In this document: positions 8,049 to 16,433 of the stretch, one piece after another
Layout of the letters: every line of letters starts with the position of its first letter
Numbering within the stretch: position 1 is the stretch's first letter
DNA from: Bacteroidetes bacterium HGW-Bacteroidetes-4
GTDB lineage: Bacteria > Bacteroidota > Bacteroidia > Bacteroidales > SZUA-534
NCBI GenBank assembly: GCA_002840905.1
Contig: PHDD01000007.1
Location: 86,628-150,627 of the forward strand
Length of the DNA stretch: 64,000 bases
Direction of reading: 5' to 3'
The notes under the pieces: generated by a model
What the model was told of the DNA's origin: nothing
Seen by the model: only the letters and a program-made list of their open reading frames with translations
Databases searched by the model: none
Made by a program: the position numbers and the translations under genes

Positions 8049-9203
8049 ATGATTGAAAAAATTAAATCTGCTTTTGAAGCCCGTTTTGAAAATAATCCAA
8101 TTTTGGTAAAATCACCCGGAAGGGTAAATTTAATTGGCGAACATACCGATTATAATGATGGTTTTGTTTTGCCAGCTGCTGTGGATGCTGCTATTTATTT
8201 TGCCTGCAAATCAAATAAAACAGCTTCATTCAGGTTTTACAGTTACGATTTAGACGATTTTTATGAAACTCCTGTAACTAATATTGAAAAAAGCAATAAG
8301 CATTGGGCCAACTACTTATTGGGAGTTATTGTTCAATTTACTAAAGCCGGAAAAAAAGTTCAGGGCTTCGATTGTGTTTTTGGCGGAGATATCCCAATGG
8401 GTGCAGGAATGTCGTCGTCGGCAGCCCTTGAAACCGGTTTGGCTTTTGCTATTAATTACATAGAAAGTTTTGGTTTTGAAACTATTGATTTGGTAAAATT
8501 TTCACAGAATGCAGAACATGAGTATGCGGGAGTGCAATGTGGCATCATGGATCAATTTGCTGCCATGCACGGAAAAAGCAACCAGGTAATCAAGCTCGAT
8601 TGCCGGAGTCTCGATTTTTCCTATTATCCTTTAGACATGAGCGAACAAATGCTGGTGTTGGTAAATACCGGGGTTAAGCATTCTCTGGCGTCTTCAGAGT
8701 ACAACAAACGCCGGCAGGAATGCGAAGCGGGCATAGCTTTACTACAGAAATACCAGCCAGAAATAACTTCTTTACGAGATGTGAGTTTAGCTTTTATTCA
8801 GTCACATAAAAACGAATTCAATGCCCTTGTTTATAAGCGTTGCACATATGTAATTGAAGAAAACTTAAGGCTTGAAAACGCCTGCAAAGCATTGGATAAC
8901 GGAGATTTTGTATTATTTGGAAAACAAATGTTCGGCTCACATGAGGGACTTAAAAATAAATACGAAGTAAGTTGTGATGAACTCGACCAATTGGTTGATT
9001 TGGCAAAAACTATCAACGGAGTTCTAGGTGCGCGAATGATGGGAGGTGGTTTTGGCGGTTGTACCATAAATCTGGTTAAAAAAGAAACTTTGAAAATTTT
9101 CGAAGAAACCATTAAAGCGAACTACAAAACTCCCGATGGAAAAGATCCTCAAATTATTAAAGTTAGCATTGAGGAAGGAACTCATCTGGTTTCAAATCGT
9201 TAA
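8049..9203 (+). CDS. galK: Galactokinase
   Basis: 384 residues, normal length. GHMP-kinase signatures in order: the galactokinase motif RVNLIGEHTDYNDGFVLP near residue 25, the ATP loop PMGAGMSSSAALE near 120, and the C-terminal GGGFGGC near 335. It phosphorylates alpha-galactose to galactose-1-phosphate in the cytoplasm, the first step of the Leloir pathway. It lies 37 bases after the Nudix regulator and 68 before galE. No galT (uridylyltransferase) gene is in the window, so the step from galactose-1-phosphate to UDP-galactose must be encoded elsewhere or done by another enzyme. Confidence 0.95.
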   Translation: MIEKIKSAFEARFENNPILVKSPGRVNLIGEHTDYNDGFVLPAAVDAAIYFACKSNKTASFRFYSYDLDDFYETPVTNIEKSNKHWANYLLGVIVQFTKAGKKVQGFDCVFGGDIPMGAGMSSSAALETGLAFAINYIESFGFETIDLVKFSQNAEHEYAGVQCGIMDQFAAMHGKSNQVIKLDCRSLDFSYYPLDMSEQMLVLVNTGVKHSLASSEYNKRRQECEAGIALLQKYQPEITSLRDVSLAFIQSHKNEFNALVYKRCTYVIEENLRLENACKALDNGDFVLFGKQMFGSHEGLKNKYEVSCDELDQLVDLAKTINGVLGARMMGGGFGGCTINLVKKETLKIFEETIKANYKTPDGKDPQIIKVSIEEGTHLVSNR

Positions 9204-9231
9204 TTACAGCCTTCATATTTAGAAATAAGTT

Positions 9232-9239
9232 TACTTTTG
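9232..9239 (+). promoter_or_regulatory. Possible internal -7 promoter box before galE
   Basis: TACTTTTG matches TAnnTTTG exactly, 32 bases before the galE start. No convincing -33 TTTG is seen at the usual distance, so this is weak evidence for an internal promoter. Confidence 0.3.
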
Positions 9240-9271
9240 CATGTAATGGAAAATCTTATTAAACCAAATTT

Positions 9272-10309
9272 ATGAATACCAAAGGAAAAATACTGGTTAC
9301 CGGAGGAACAGGGTACATAGGTTCGCATACTACTGTTGAATTAATTAACCAGGGATACGAGGTTCTTATTATTGATAATCTCTCTAATTCTGAAGCATTT
9401 ATTATTGACCGGATTGAACAAATTACCGGAATTCGTCCAAAATTTTATGAATTCGATTTGCTCGATCAATCCCGTTTATCATCTTTTTTCGAAGAAAACC
9501 CTGATCTAAAGGGAATCATCCATTTTGCTGCAGCAAAAGCCGTTGGAGAATCGGTTGACATTCCTTTGCATTACTACCGTAATAATCTGGTTACCATGAT
9601 TAATTTATTGGAAGGAATGAAGCAACACAAAATAGAAAATTTTGTATTCTCATCTTCCTGCACCGTTTATGGTCAGCCCGATAAACTCCCTGTTAACGAA
9701 CATGCACCAATAAAACCGGCCGAATCGCCTTATGGGTATACAAAGCAAGTTAATGAGAATATTCTTAAAGACACCATCGGTTCAGGAGCAGCCATTAAAG
9801 GAATTGCTCTGCGCTATTTTAATCCCATTGGGGCACACGACTCTGGGCTTATTGGTGAACTTCCCCGAGGTGTGCCAAACAACCTGATGCCTTTTATTAC
9901 TCAAACCGCTTATGGTATTCGTGAACAACTCCGCGTTTTTGGTGACGATTACAATACCCCTGACGGAAGTTGCATACGTGATTATATTCATGTGGTTGAT
10001 TTGGCAAAGGCGCATATTGTAGCTATTGAACGCTTAATTCAACATAATAACAAAAACAATTTCGAAGTTTTTAATATTGGTACAGGTAATGGTTTTTCAG
10101 TACTTGAAGTCATCCATTCATTCGAAAAAACGACGGGTATAAAATTAAATTATAAAATTGTAGGTCGTAGGGCGGGTGATATTGAACAAATTTGGGCCGA
10201 TACAACCATTGGAAATCAGGAACTGGGTTGGAAAGCAGAACGTTCTATCGACGAAATGAGTCTTTCGGCCTGGAAATGGGAACAAAATTATCGAAATACG
10301 AAACAATAA
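9272..10309 (+). CDS. galE: UDP-glucose 4-epimerase
   Basis: 345 residues, usual length. An N-terminal Rossmann NAD-binding loop TGGTGYIGSHT, the catalytic triad serine in SSSCTVYG and the YxxxK pair in SPYGYTK identify an extended short-chain dehydrogenase of the GalE type. The substrate-side motif RYFNPIGAH and C-terminal GRRAGDIEQIWAD also fit. It interconverts UDP-galactose and UDP-glucose in the Leloir pathway and also supplies UDP-galactose for surface glycans. It lies between galK and the symporter, 44 bases ahead of the latter. Confidence 0.95.
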   Translation: MNTKGKILVTGGTGYIGSHTTVELINQGYEVLIIDNLSNSEAFIIDRIEQITGIRPKFYEFDLLDQSRLSSFFEENPDLKGIIHFAAAKAVGESVDIPLHYYRNNLVTMINLLEGMKQHKIENFVFSSSCTVYGQPDKLPVNEHAPIKPAESPYGYTKQVNENILKDTIGSGAAIKGIALRYFNPIGAHDSGLIGELPRGVPNNLMPFITQTAYGIREQLRVFGDDYNTPDGSCIRDYIHVVDLAKAHIVAIERLIQHNNKNNFEVFNIGTGNGFSVLEVIHSFEKTTGIKLNYKIVGRRAGDIEQIWADTTIGNQELGWKAERSIDEMSLSAWKWEQNYRNTKQ

Positions 10310-10353
10310 ATATTAATTTATAAATTGCATCCTAAACTCAACAATTAAACATT

Positions 10354-11979
10354 ATGAACGGAAATTTTGCATTTTTAGATTATCTGGTATTTGCCATTTA
10401 CGCCGTGGTTATCCTTTCAGTGGGGCTCTTTGTGTCGCGTAATAAAAAAGGACAGGAGAAAACTGCCGAAGATTATTTTCTGGCAGGAAAATCATTACCC
10501 TGGTGGGCTATAGGTGCCTCGCTTATTGCTGCTAATATTTCAGCTGAGCAATTCATTGGCATGTCGGGTTCCGGGTTTAAAGTGGGCTTGGCCATTGCCT
10601 CTTATGAATGGATGGCTGCCATTACACTTTTAATTGTGGCCAAGTATTTTCTTCCCATTTTTATTAAACAGGGGCTTTATACCATTCCCGAATTTGTTGA
10701 AAAACGTTTCAATACCTCGTTAAAGACCATATTGGCAGTATTTTGGATAGCGCTATTCGTTTTTGTAAATCTGACATCAGTGCTCTATTTGGGAGGTAAA
10801 GCTTTGGATACGGTATTGGGAGGAGGAACCGGTGAAAGTGTTGTTCCCTTCATGATAGGTTTAGCGCTGTTTGCTGCTGCTTATTCGGTTTGGGGTGGAC
10901 TTTCTGCAGTAGCTTGGACCGATGTTATTCAAGTAGTTTTATTGGTTGTAGGTGGTTTAATAACAACTATCATTGCTTTAAATCATGTAACTCCCGATGG
11001 AGGGGCCTTCAATGGTTTAGCTCATGTTTTTGATGTGTCCAACGATAAATTCCATATGATTATTAAAAAAGACAATCCGGAATTTATGAATTTACCGGGA
11101 ATTGCCGTATTAATTGGTGGAATGTGGGTAGCTAACCTGTATTATTGGGGATTCAATCAATACATTATTCAACGTGCATTGGCTGCTAAGTCCTTAAAAG
11201 AAGCTCAGCGTGGTATTGCATTTGCCGGATTCCTAAAATTAATTGTCCCCTTAATTGTTGTGGTACCCGGAATCATTGCTTATGTAATGTACCAGGAAAA
11301 CATTGCCGGTGCCGGAGCCGTTTTTTCCGATGCCATTGGAGCTAATAATGACCATGCTTATCCCTGGCTAATAGGTAACTTTGTTCCCGTAGGTTTAAAA
11401 GGTCTGGTTGTTGCAGCTCTATCTGCGGCTATTGTTTCTTCACTTGCATCTATGTTAAATTCAACATCTACCATATTTACCATGGATATTTACAAACCTT
11501 ACATCAATAAAACCGCAACAAACAAACAATTGGTTGGTGTAGGGCGACTAACTGTAATTGTAGCTTTATTAGTGGCTACTTCTTTGGCTAATACCATGGG
11601 TTCCATACCACAAATGTTTCAGTACATTCAAGAGTATACCGGTGTGGTTAGTCCGGGTATCCTGGCTGTATTTTTAATGGGTCTTTTCTGGAAAAAAACC
11701 AATGTAAAAGGAGCTATTGTTGGTGTTTTATCATCCATTCCGGTGGCTCTGGCATTAAAATTTTTACCTTTGGAAATGCCATTCCTCGATCAAATGCTTT
11801 ATACACTGCTAATTACCATGGTTGTAATTGTTGGCGTATCGCTGAACAGCGGAAAGGGTGATGACGATCCTAAAAGCATTCCACTGTTGCCTGAGATTTT
11901 TGCTACTGGTAAAAATTTTAATATCAGCGCTTATATCATGCTGATTATTGTTGTTGTATTATACACTGTTTTTTGGTAG
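10354..11979 (+). CDS. Sodium/galactose symporter, vSGLT-like (SSS family)
   Basis: 541 residues with about 14 hydrophobic helices. Long stretches match the structurally characterised Vibrio sodium/galactose symporter vSGLT as I recall it: EDYFLAGKSLPWWAIGASL, AANISAEQFIGMSGSG, the galactose-contact and gate helix containing NLYYWGFNQYI, and SSLASMLNSTSTIFTMDIYK near the sodium site. It imports galactose (probably also glucose) across the inner membrane driven by Na+. Placement between galE and galM, followed by a strong terminator, supports galactose as the substrate. A fucose- or inositol-type SSS transporter is less likely given these motifs. Confidence 0.93.
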   Translation: MNGNFAFLDYLVFAIYAVVILSVGLFVSRNKKGQEKTAEDYFLAGKSLPWWAIGASLIAANISAEQFIGMSGSGFKVGLAIASYEWMAAITLLIVAKYFLPIFIKQGLYTIPEFVEKRFNTSLKTILAVFWIALFVFVNLTSVLYLGGKALDTVLGGGTGESVVPFMIGLALFAAAYSVWGGLSAVAWTDVIQVVLLVVGGLITTIIALNHVTPDGGAFNGLAHVFDVSNDKFHMIIKKDNPEFMNLPGIAVLIGGMWVANLYYWGFNQYIIQRALAAKSLKEAQRGIAFAGFLKLIVPLIVVVPGIIAYVMYQENIAGAGAVFSDAIGANNDHAYPWLIGNFVPVGLKGLVVAALSAAIVSSLASMLNSTSTIFTMDIYKPYINKTATNKQLVGVGRLTVIVALLVATSLANTMGSIPQMFQYIQEYTGVVSPGILAVFLMGLFWKKTNVKGAIVGVLSSIPVALALKFLPLEMPFLDQMLYTLLITMVVIVGVSLNSGKGDDDPKSIPLLPEIFATGKNFNISAYIMLIIVVVLYTVFW

Positions 11980-12021
11980 TTAACAATACAATCCTTTAGG
12001 GATGATTCACTTTGTAAAGTT

Positions 12022-12060
12022 CGCTGATCAGCCTGATTAAAGTGCCGATCAGCGTTTTTT
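12022..12060 (+). terminator. Terminator between the galactose symporter and galM
   Basis: CGCTGATC (12022-12029) pairs perfectly with GATCAGCG (12047-12054), followed by TTTTTT. The 17-base loop is larger than usual but contains further partial pairing. It probably ends or attenuates the regulator-galK-galE-symporter transcript, leaving galM on a reduced or separate transcript. Confidence 0.75.
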
Positions 12061-12125
12061 AATTTAAACAACAATATGGATTGATTTTGCCTTATTTTTT
12101 TTAAAACTCACTTAATTAACTATTT

Positions 12126-13139
12126 ATGAAATTAAAAAGCTACTTTTTACGCAATACAAACGGAGTCGAAATTGAATTTTTATCTTTGGGTGGAAAAATT
12201 AAGGCAATTAAAATCCCAGACGGTCCGGCTAAAATAGATATTGCATTAGGATATGACAAACCAGAAGACTATGTAGTGGGTGATGCTTATATGGGAGCTA
12301 TTTGCGGACGCTTTGCCAATCGTATTGATATGGGACGTTTTAATCTGAAAGGGCAAACCATTCAATTGGCGCAAAACGATAGAACAAATCACTTGCATGG
12401 TGGAAATAATGGATTTAACTCCTTAATATGGAAAGTTGAAAAAACAGATTTAAAAAATTACGAAAGCGCTTATAAACTAAGCCTTTTAAGTGCCGATGGA
12501 GACGAAAACTATCCGGGGAACCTTGAAGTGAATGTAGTTTATGCCTTGAGCCACAACAATGAATTTCTTATCGATATTAAAGCTACAACTGATAAACCAA
12601 CTCCTGTAAATCTGACCAGTCATCCTTATTTTAATTTAAATGGAGTAGGAAATGGAAAGATTTTTAATCATGAACTCTGTATAAATTCCGACGCATTTAC
12701 TCCATTAAACGAAGTTTCTGTTCCTACCGGAGAAATTCGTTCCATTAAAAACACACCGTTAGATTTTACAAGCCCGGTAAGACTAGGCGATGTAATAAAT
12801 AGTGCTTATGAACAAATAAAACTTGTAAACGGACTCGATCACAACTGGGTGCTTAAAAAAGGTAAAGGTGCAATGGTGAAGGCGGCTGTTCTTAGCGAAC
12901 CCAAATCGGGAAGAAGCATTGAGGTGTTCACGACTCAGCCCGGATTACAGGTTTACACATCGATGCATTTTGATGGAACTGAAACCGGAAAAGGAGGTAT
13001 TCCATTTTCATCTTATGGTGCAGTTGCTATTGAAGCGCAAAACTTTCCCGACGCCCCAAATAAAAATCATTTTCCTAATTCAATTTTAAATCCAGGTGAA
13101 ATCTATCATGAAGTAATAATTTATAAGTTTGGATTTTAA
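12126..13139 (+). CDS. galM: Aldose 1-epimerase (galactose mutarotase)
   Basis: 337 residues, normal length, no signal peptide. The conserved catalytic set of the galactose mutarotase family is visible: NHLHGGNNGFN (first histidine), TSHPYFNLNG (second, general-acid histidine) and AIEAQNFPDAPN (catalytic glutamate). It converts beta-D-galactose to the alpha anomer used by galactokinase, completing the local galactose set. It is separated from the symporter by a terminator and 146 bases, so it may have its own promoter; only a weak TGATTTTG box is seen upstream. Confidence 0.93.
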   Translation: MKLKSYFLRNTNGVEIEFLSLGGKIKAIKIPDGPAKIDIALGYDKPEDYVVGDAYMGAICGRFANRIDMGRFNLKGQTIQLAQNDRTNHLHGGNNGFNSLIWKVEKTDLKNYESAYKLSLLSADGDENYPGNLEVNVVYALSHNNEFLIDIKATTDKPTPVNLTSHPYFNLNGVGNGKIFNHELCINSDAFTPLNEVSVPTGEIRSIKNTPLDFTSPVRLGDVINSAYEQIKLVNGLDHNWVLKKGKGAMVKAAVLSEPKSGRSIEVFTTQPGLQVYTSMHFDGTETGKGGIPFSSYGAVAIEAQNFPDAPNKNHFPNSILNPGEIYHEVIIYKFGF

Positions 13140-13262
13140 TCAGCTAAATCAAATTTGTATCGGAATATATCGTTAAAGTGCTTATGAAATGAAATATTAT
13201 TGTAGTATTTAGCTTCAAACATAAATTATAATGTAATTATTTGTTATTTATTTAATATTTCA

Positions 13263-13293
13263 TTTGTTTATTAAAAAATTACTTTCATCTTTG
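13263..13293 (+). promoter_or_regulatory. Promoter of the aromatic amino acid operon
   Basis: TTTG at 13263-13266 is a perfect -33 element. After exactly 19 bases comes CATCTTTG (13286-13293), 7/8 to the -7 consensus TAnnTTTG. Transcription should begin around 13299-13302, only about a dozen bases before the leader-peptide ATG at 13312. Confidence 0.75.
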
Positions 13294-13311
13294 TGTATCG
13301 AAAATTTGATT

Positions 13312-13392
13312 ATGAAAAAACCTAACGGACATACTTCTTTTTATTATTTCTTTTATTTCTGGGGAAGTAAAACCGGGGTTTTATATGTGTAA
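13312..13392 (+). CDS. Aromatic-rich leader peptide of the pheA-aroC operon attenuator
   Basis: A 26-codon reading frame with ATG at 13312 and TAA at 13390. Residues 10-17 are FYYFFYFW, eight aromatic residues in a row (four Phe, three Tyr, one Trp), with another Tyr at 25. Such a run is vanishingly unlikely by chance in front of a Phe/Tyr biosynthesis operon and is the hallmark of ribosome-mediated attenuation (compare the enterobacterial pheA and pheST leaders). The frame begins just after a well-placed promoter and ends 23 bases before a strong terminator hairpin. Both Phe and Tyr (and Trp) are represented, fitting an operon that makes chorismate as well as Phe and Tyr. The peptide itself probably has no function after synthesis. 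Confidence 0.85.
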   Translation: MKKPNGHTSFYYFFYFWGSKTGVLYV

Positions 13393-13441
13393 ATTAAAGC
13401 AAACAGTATAATTGAAACCCCGCCCAAAAGCGGGGTTTTTT
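13374..13441 (+). promoter_or_regulatory. Attenuator: antiterminator segment plus terminator hairpin
   Basis: Terminator: AAACCCCGC (13415-13423) pairs with GCGGGGTTT (13430-13438) around CCAAAA, followed by T to 13441. Antiterminator: the leader's own CGGGGTTTT (13374-13382) is identical to the terminator's right arm (13431-13439) and can pair with AAACCCCG (13415-13422), excluding the terminator. The segment lies inside the leader peptide's last codons. A ribosome stalled at the Phe/Tyr codons (13339-13359) leaves it free, which favours readthrough. A ribosome that reaches the stop codon covers it, which favours termination. This is a simple three-segment attenuator; I see no clear separate 1:2 hairpin. 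Confidence 0.82.
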
Positions 13442-13455
13442 GTTAAATAAAAGTT

Positions 13456-14340
13456 ATGAAAAGTGAAAACTCTGAAGTAATGACAGTGCATAAAGTAGCC
13501 ATTCAAGGGGGCCACGGTGCTTTCCACGAAATTGCTGCCCGCTCGTTTTTTCCAAATGCTCGCCTCGATTTAATTCCCTGTGAAACCTTTGAACAAATTA
13601 CCGATATGCTTGTCCGCCAAGAAATTGATTATGGAATAATGGCCATTGAAAATACGGTTGCAGGTAGTTTAATTCCCAATTATGCCTTAATCCGCGAAAC
13701 ACCGGTAAAAATAATAGGTGAAAAATACCTGCGAATTAAACAAAACCTGCTGGCTTTACCAGGTCAAAAAATTGAAGACTTAACCGAAGTGCATTCACAT
13801 TATATGGCTATAGCGCAAACCCGAAAATTTTTCAACCAATATCCTCATATAAAATTGGTTGAATCGGCTGATACGGCACTAAGTGCAAAAAAAATTCAGG
13901 AAAAAAAACTGGTAGGTAAAGGAGCCATTGCCAGCGATCTTGCTGCAACATTGTATGGCCTCGAAATACTGGCTGCGGGTATAGAAACCAATAAAAGGAA
14001 CTATACCCGTTTTTTGATCCTGAATCACAAAGATAACTTCGATTATGTGGTAGAAACCCGGAATAAAGCTTCGCTCTGTTTCAGTCTTCCTCACCATAAA
14101 GGAAGTTTATCGCAGGTGCTAAGTATTCTGGCTTTTTACGACCATAACCTGACCAAAATTCAAAGTATGCCCATTGTGGGACAAGAGTTCAAGTATTTTT
14201 TCTATGTCGATTTAACATTCGACAGTTTTGAACGCTACCAGCAAAGTATTAGTGCCATAACACCTTTGGTAGTCGATTTACAGATTTTAGGTGAATATCA
14301 ATATGGCATCGATTCATTAGAAACCATTCATAACCAATAA
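13456..14340 (+). CDS. pheA: Prephenate dehydratase with ACT domain
   Basis: 294 residues. Residues 10-190 form the dehydratase (periplasmic-binding-like) fold, with GYQG-equivalent IQGGHGAFHEIAA, IENTVAGSL and the catalytic TRF motif in NYTRFLIL. Residues about 205-290 are an ACT domain (LCFSLPHHKGSLSQVLSIL...LTKIQSMP). The canonical Phe-binding ESRP motif is altered to QSMP and GAL to GSL, so feedback sensitivity cannot be assumed. It converts prephenate to phenylpyruvate. No chorismate mutase domain is fused here; that activity sits on the DAHP synthase three genes on. First structural gene behind the attenuator, ending two bases before the aminotransferase. Confidence 0.93.
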   Translation: MKSENSEVMTVHKVAIQGGHGAFHEIAARSFFPNARLDLIPCETFEQITDMLVRQEIDYGIMAIENTVAGSLIPNYALIRETPVKIIGEKYLRIKQNLLALPGQKIEDLTEVHSHYMAIAQTRKFFNQYPHIKLVESADTALSAKKIQEKKLVGKGAIASDLAATLYGLEILAAGIETNKRNYTRFLILNHKDNFDYVVETRNKASLCFSLPHHKGSLSQVLSILAFYDHNLTKIQSMPIVGQEFKYFFYVDLTFDSFERYQQSISAITPLVVDLQILGEYQYGIDSLETIHNQ

Positions 14341-14342
14341 TT

Positions 14343-15515
14343 ATGATACAAGCTGCTCAAAGAACCCAGCAGGTAAGCGAATACTATTTCTCGCAAAAAC
14401 TGCAGCAAATTGATGATATGAACCGTCGCGGTGAAACAGTGATAAATTTGGGGATAGGGAACCCCGATATGCTTCCACCAGCCGATGCACTGGAATTATT
14501 GTCCCAAAAAGTGCTCGAACCCGGGGTTCACGGTTACCAAAGCTACAAAGGGATTCCCGAACTTCGTCAGGCTTTTGCCAATTGGTACGAGAAATATTAT
14601 AAAGTTATGCTCGATCCCAACCAGGAAGTGCTTCCACTGATGGGCTCAAAAGAAGGAATAATGCATATATCACTGGCGTTTTTAAATCCCGGCGATGCAG
14701 TGCTAATACCTAATCCCGGTTATCCTACATATAGTTCAGTGTCGCAAATGGTTGGCGCTAAAATAATAGAATATCAATTGAATGAAGCCAACAATTGGTA
14801 TCCCAATTTTGAAGCATTAGAGGAAATTGATTTATCGCAGGTAAAACTTATGTGGGTAAATTATCCACACATGCCAACCGGACAGCCTGCCAGTAAAGAA
14901 TTGTTTCAAAAACTGGTTGATTTTGGACAAAAGCATCAAATTCTTATATGCAATGATAATCCCTATAGTTTTATTCTTAATGAACATCCTCTGAGCATTT
15001 TATCGATTCCGGGTGCTAAAAATATTGCATTGGAATTAAATTCGCTTAGCAAATCGCATAATATGGCGGGTTTTCGAATAGGAATGGTTGCCGGTGATCC
15101 GGAATACATAAACCATATCCTTAAAATGAAAAGCAACATGGACTCGGGTATGTATAAACCTATGCAAATGGCAGCAGCAAGGGCTCTTGAGAGTTCTCAG
15201 GAATGGTTCAATACCATCAACGAAACTTATGCCCAGCGGCGTAAGTTAGTATATCAGATTTTCGATTTACTCGAAACTACCTACGATAAAAATCAGACCG
15301 GGATGTTTTTATGGGCTAAAATTCCTAATAAGTTTAACGATGCATTTGAATTCTCCGATGAAATTTTAAAAGAAGCAAAGGTTTTTATTACACCGGGCTC
15401 CATATTTGGGTCCAATGGAAAACGATTTGCCCGTATATCACTTTGCAGCAACAATGAATTGTTAAATCAGGCTTTAATGCGTTTAAAGGCGGTTACCATA
15501 ACATTAAATAAATAA
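14343..15515 (+). CDS. Class I/II PLP aminotransferase, probably aromatic
   Basis: 390 residues. Fold-type-I aminotransferase motifs: LGIGNPDMLPP near the N terminus, NPGYPTYSS, the DNPYSF segment that replaces the usual NPxNPTG region with YPHMPTGQPAS, and the PLP lysine in SLSKSHNMAGFRIG. A C-terminal ARISLCSNN supplies the carboxylate-binding arginine. It is two bases after pheA and ten before tyrA, so the obvious role is transamination of phenylpyruvate and hydroxyphenylpyruvate, or of prephenate. It resembles LL-diaminopimelate aminotransferase/AspC-like enzymes, so that alternative remains. Membership in this operon is common in Bacteroidetes. Confidence 0.85.
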   Translation: MIQAAQRTQQVSEYYFSQKLQQIDDMNRRGETVINLGIGNPDMLPPADALELLSQKVLEPGVHGYQSYKGIPELRQAFANWYEKYYKVMLDPNQEVLPLMGSKEGIMHISLAFLNPGDAVLIPNPGYPTYSSVSQMVGAKIIEYQLNEANNWYPNFEALEEIDLSQVKLMWVNYPHMPTGQPASKELFQKLVDFGQKHQILICNDNPYSFILNEHPLSILSIPGAKNIALELNSLSKSHNMAGFRIGMVAGDPEYINHILKMKSNMDSGMYKPMQMAAARALESSQEWFNTINETYAQRRKLVYQIFDLLETTYDKNQTGMFLWAKIPNKFNDAFEFSDEILKEAKVFITPGSIFGSNGKRFARISLCSNNELLNQALMRLKAVTITLNK

Positions 15516-15525
15516 TAGAAATTAC

Positions 15526-16368
15526 ATGATAATAACAATTATAGGATTAGGATTAATGGGAGGCTCCGCGGCTATTGATTTACGCAAGCGGGGAATAGCT
15601 TCTCATATAATTGGAGTCGATACCGATAAGATTAATGCCAATGCGGCTCTAAACATTGGTTTTGTTGATGAATTACTCGACATGGAATCGGCTGTTAAAA
15701 ATGCAGAATTTGTTATTGTGGCAATACCGGTCGATGCTGCATTGCTGGTGCTTCCCAAAGTACTCGATTGGGTCGACAAGCAAGTGGTTACCGATATGTG
15801 TTCAACAAAAGGAAAATTATTGGAATGGGTAAAATACCATCCCAAAAGAAGAAATTATGTAGCAGCTCATCCCATGGCCGGGACTGAGTTCTCAGGTCCC
15901 TGGGCAGCCATTTCGGGCTTGTTCGATGGTAAAGCGGTTATTCTTTGTGATACCGAAGACAGTGACATACGTGCTGTTGCTACAACCAAACGAATTTTCG
16001 AAACATTAAATATGCGTGTCATTTATATGAATGGTGCCAATCACGATGTGCATGCGGCTTATATTTCGCACATTTCGCATATCAGTTCATTTGCCCTGGC
16101 ACTTACGGTACTCGAAAAAGAGAAAAATGAAAAACATATTTTCGATTTGGCCAGTGGGGGATTTGATTCGACTGTTCGTTTAGCCAAGAGCTCAGCTGAA
16201 ATGTGGACCCCAATTTTTGGTCAGAACAAGGAGAATGTACTTACCGTTTTAGAAACCTACATTAGCAAACTAAAGGATTTTAAAAAGACCATCGAAAACG
16301 ACGATGCCGAAAAACTGGCAAAATTAATCAAAGAATCGAATCAAATCAGACGCATACTTTTTAAATAG
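15526..16368 (+). CDS. tyrA: Prephenate dehydrogenase
   Basis: 280 residues, a compact TyrA without an ACT domain. The Rossmann loop GLGLMGGSAAIDLRKRG opens the protein. TDMCSTKG, AAHPMAGTEFSGPWAA and ISHISHISSFALAL are the active-site segments, including the histidines that contact prephenate. It makes 4-hydroxyphenylpyruvate from prephenate by oxidative decarboxylation, usually with NAD+. It lies between the aminotransferase and the DAHP synthase fusion. Confidence 0.93.
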   Translation: MIITIIGLGLMGGSAAIDLRKRGIASHIIGVDTDKINANAALNIGFVDELLDMESAVKNAEFVIVAIPVDAALLVLPKVLDWVDKQVVTDMCSTKGKLLEWVKYHPKRRNYVAAHPMAGTEFSGPWAAISGLFDGKAVILCDTEDSDIRAVATTKRIFETLNMRVIYMNGANHDVHAAYISHISHISSFALALTVLEKEKNEKHIFDLASGGFDSTVRLAKSSAEMWTPIFGQNKENVLTVLETYISKLKDFKKTIENDDAEKLAKLIKESNQIRRILFK

Positions 16369-16433
16369 CTGTTTTTCATAATAAAAAGATGCAATTATCA
16401 AATCTAAATAGTAATTTCAAATTTTAAAGTCAT

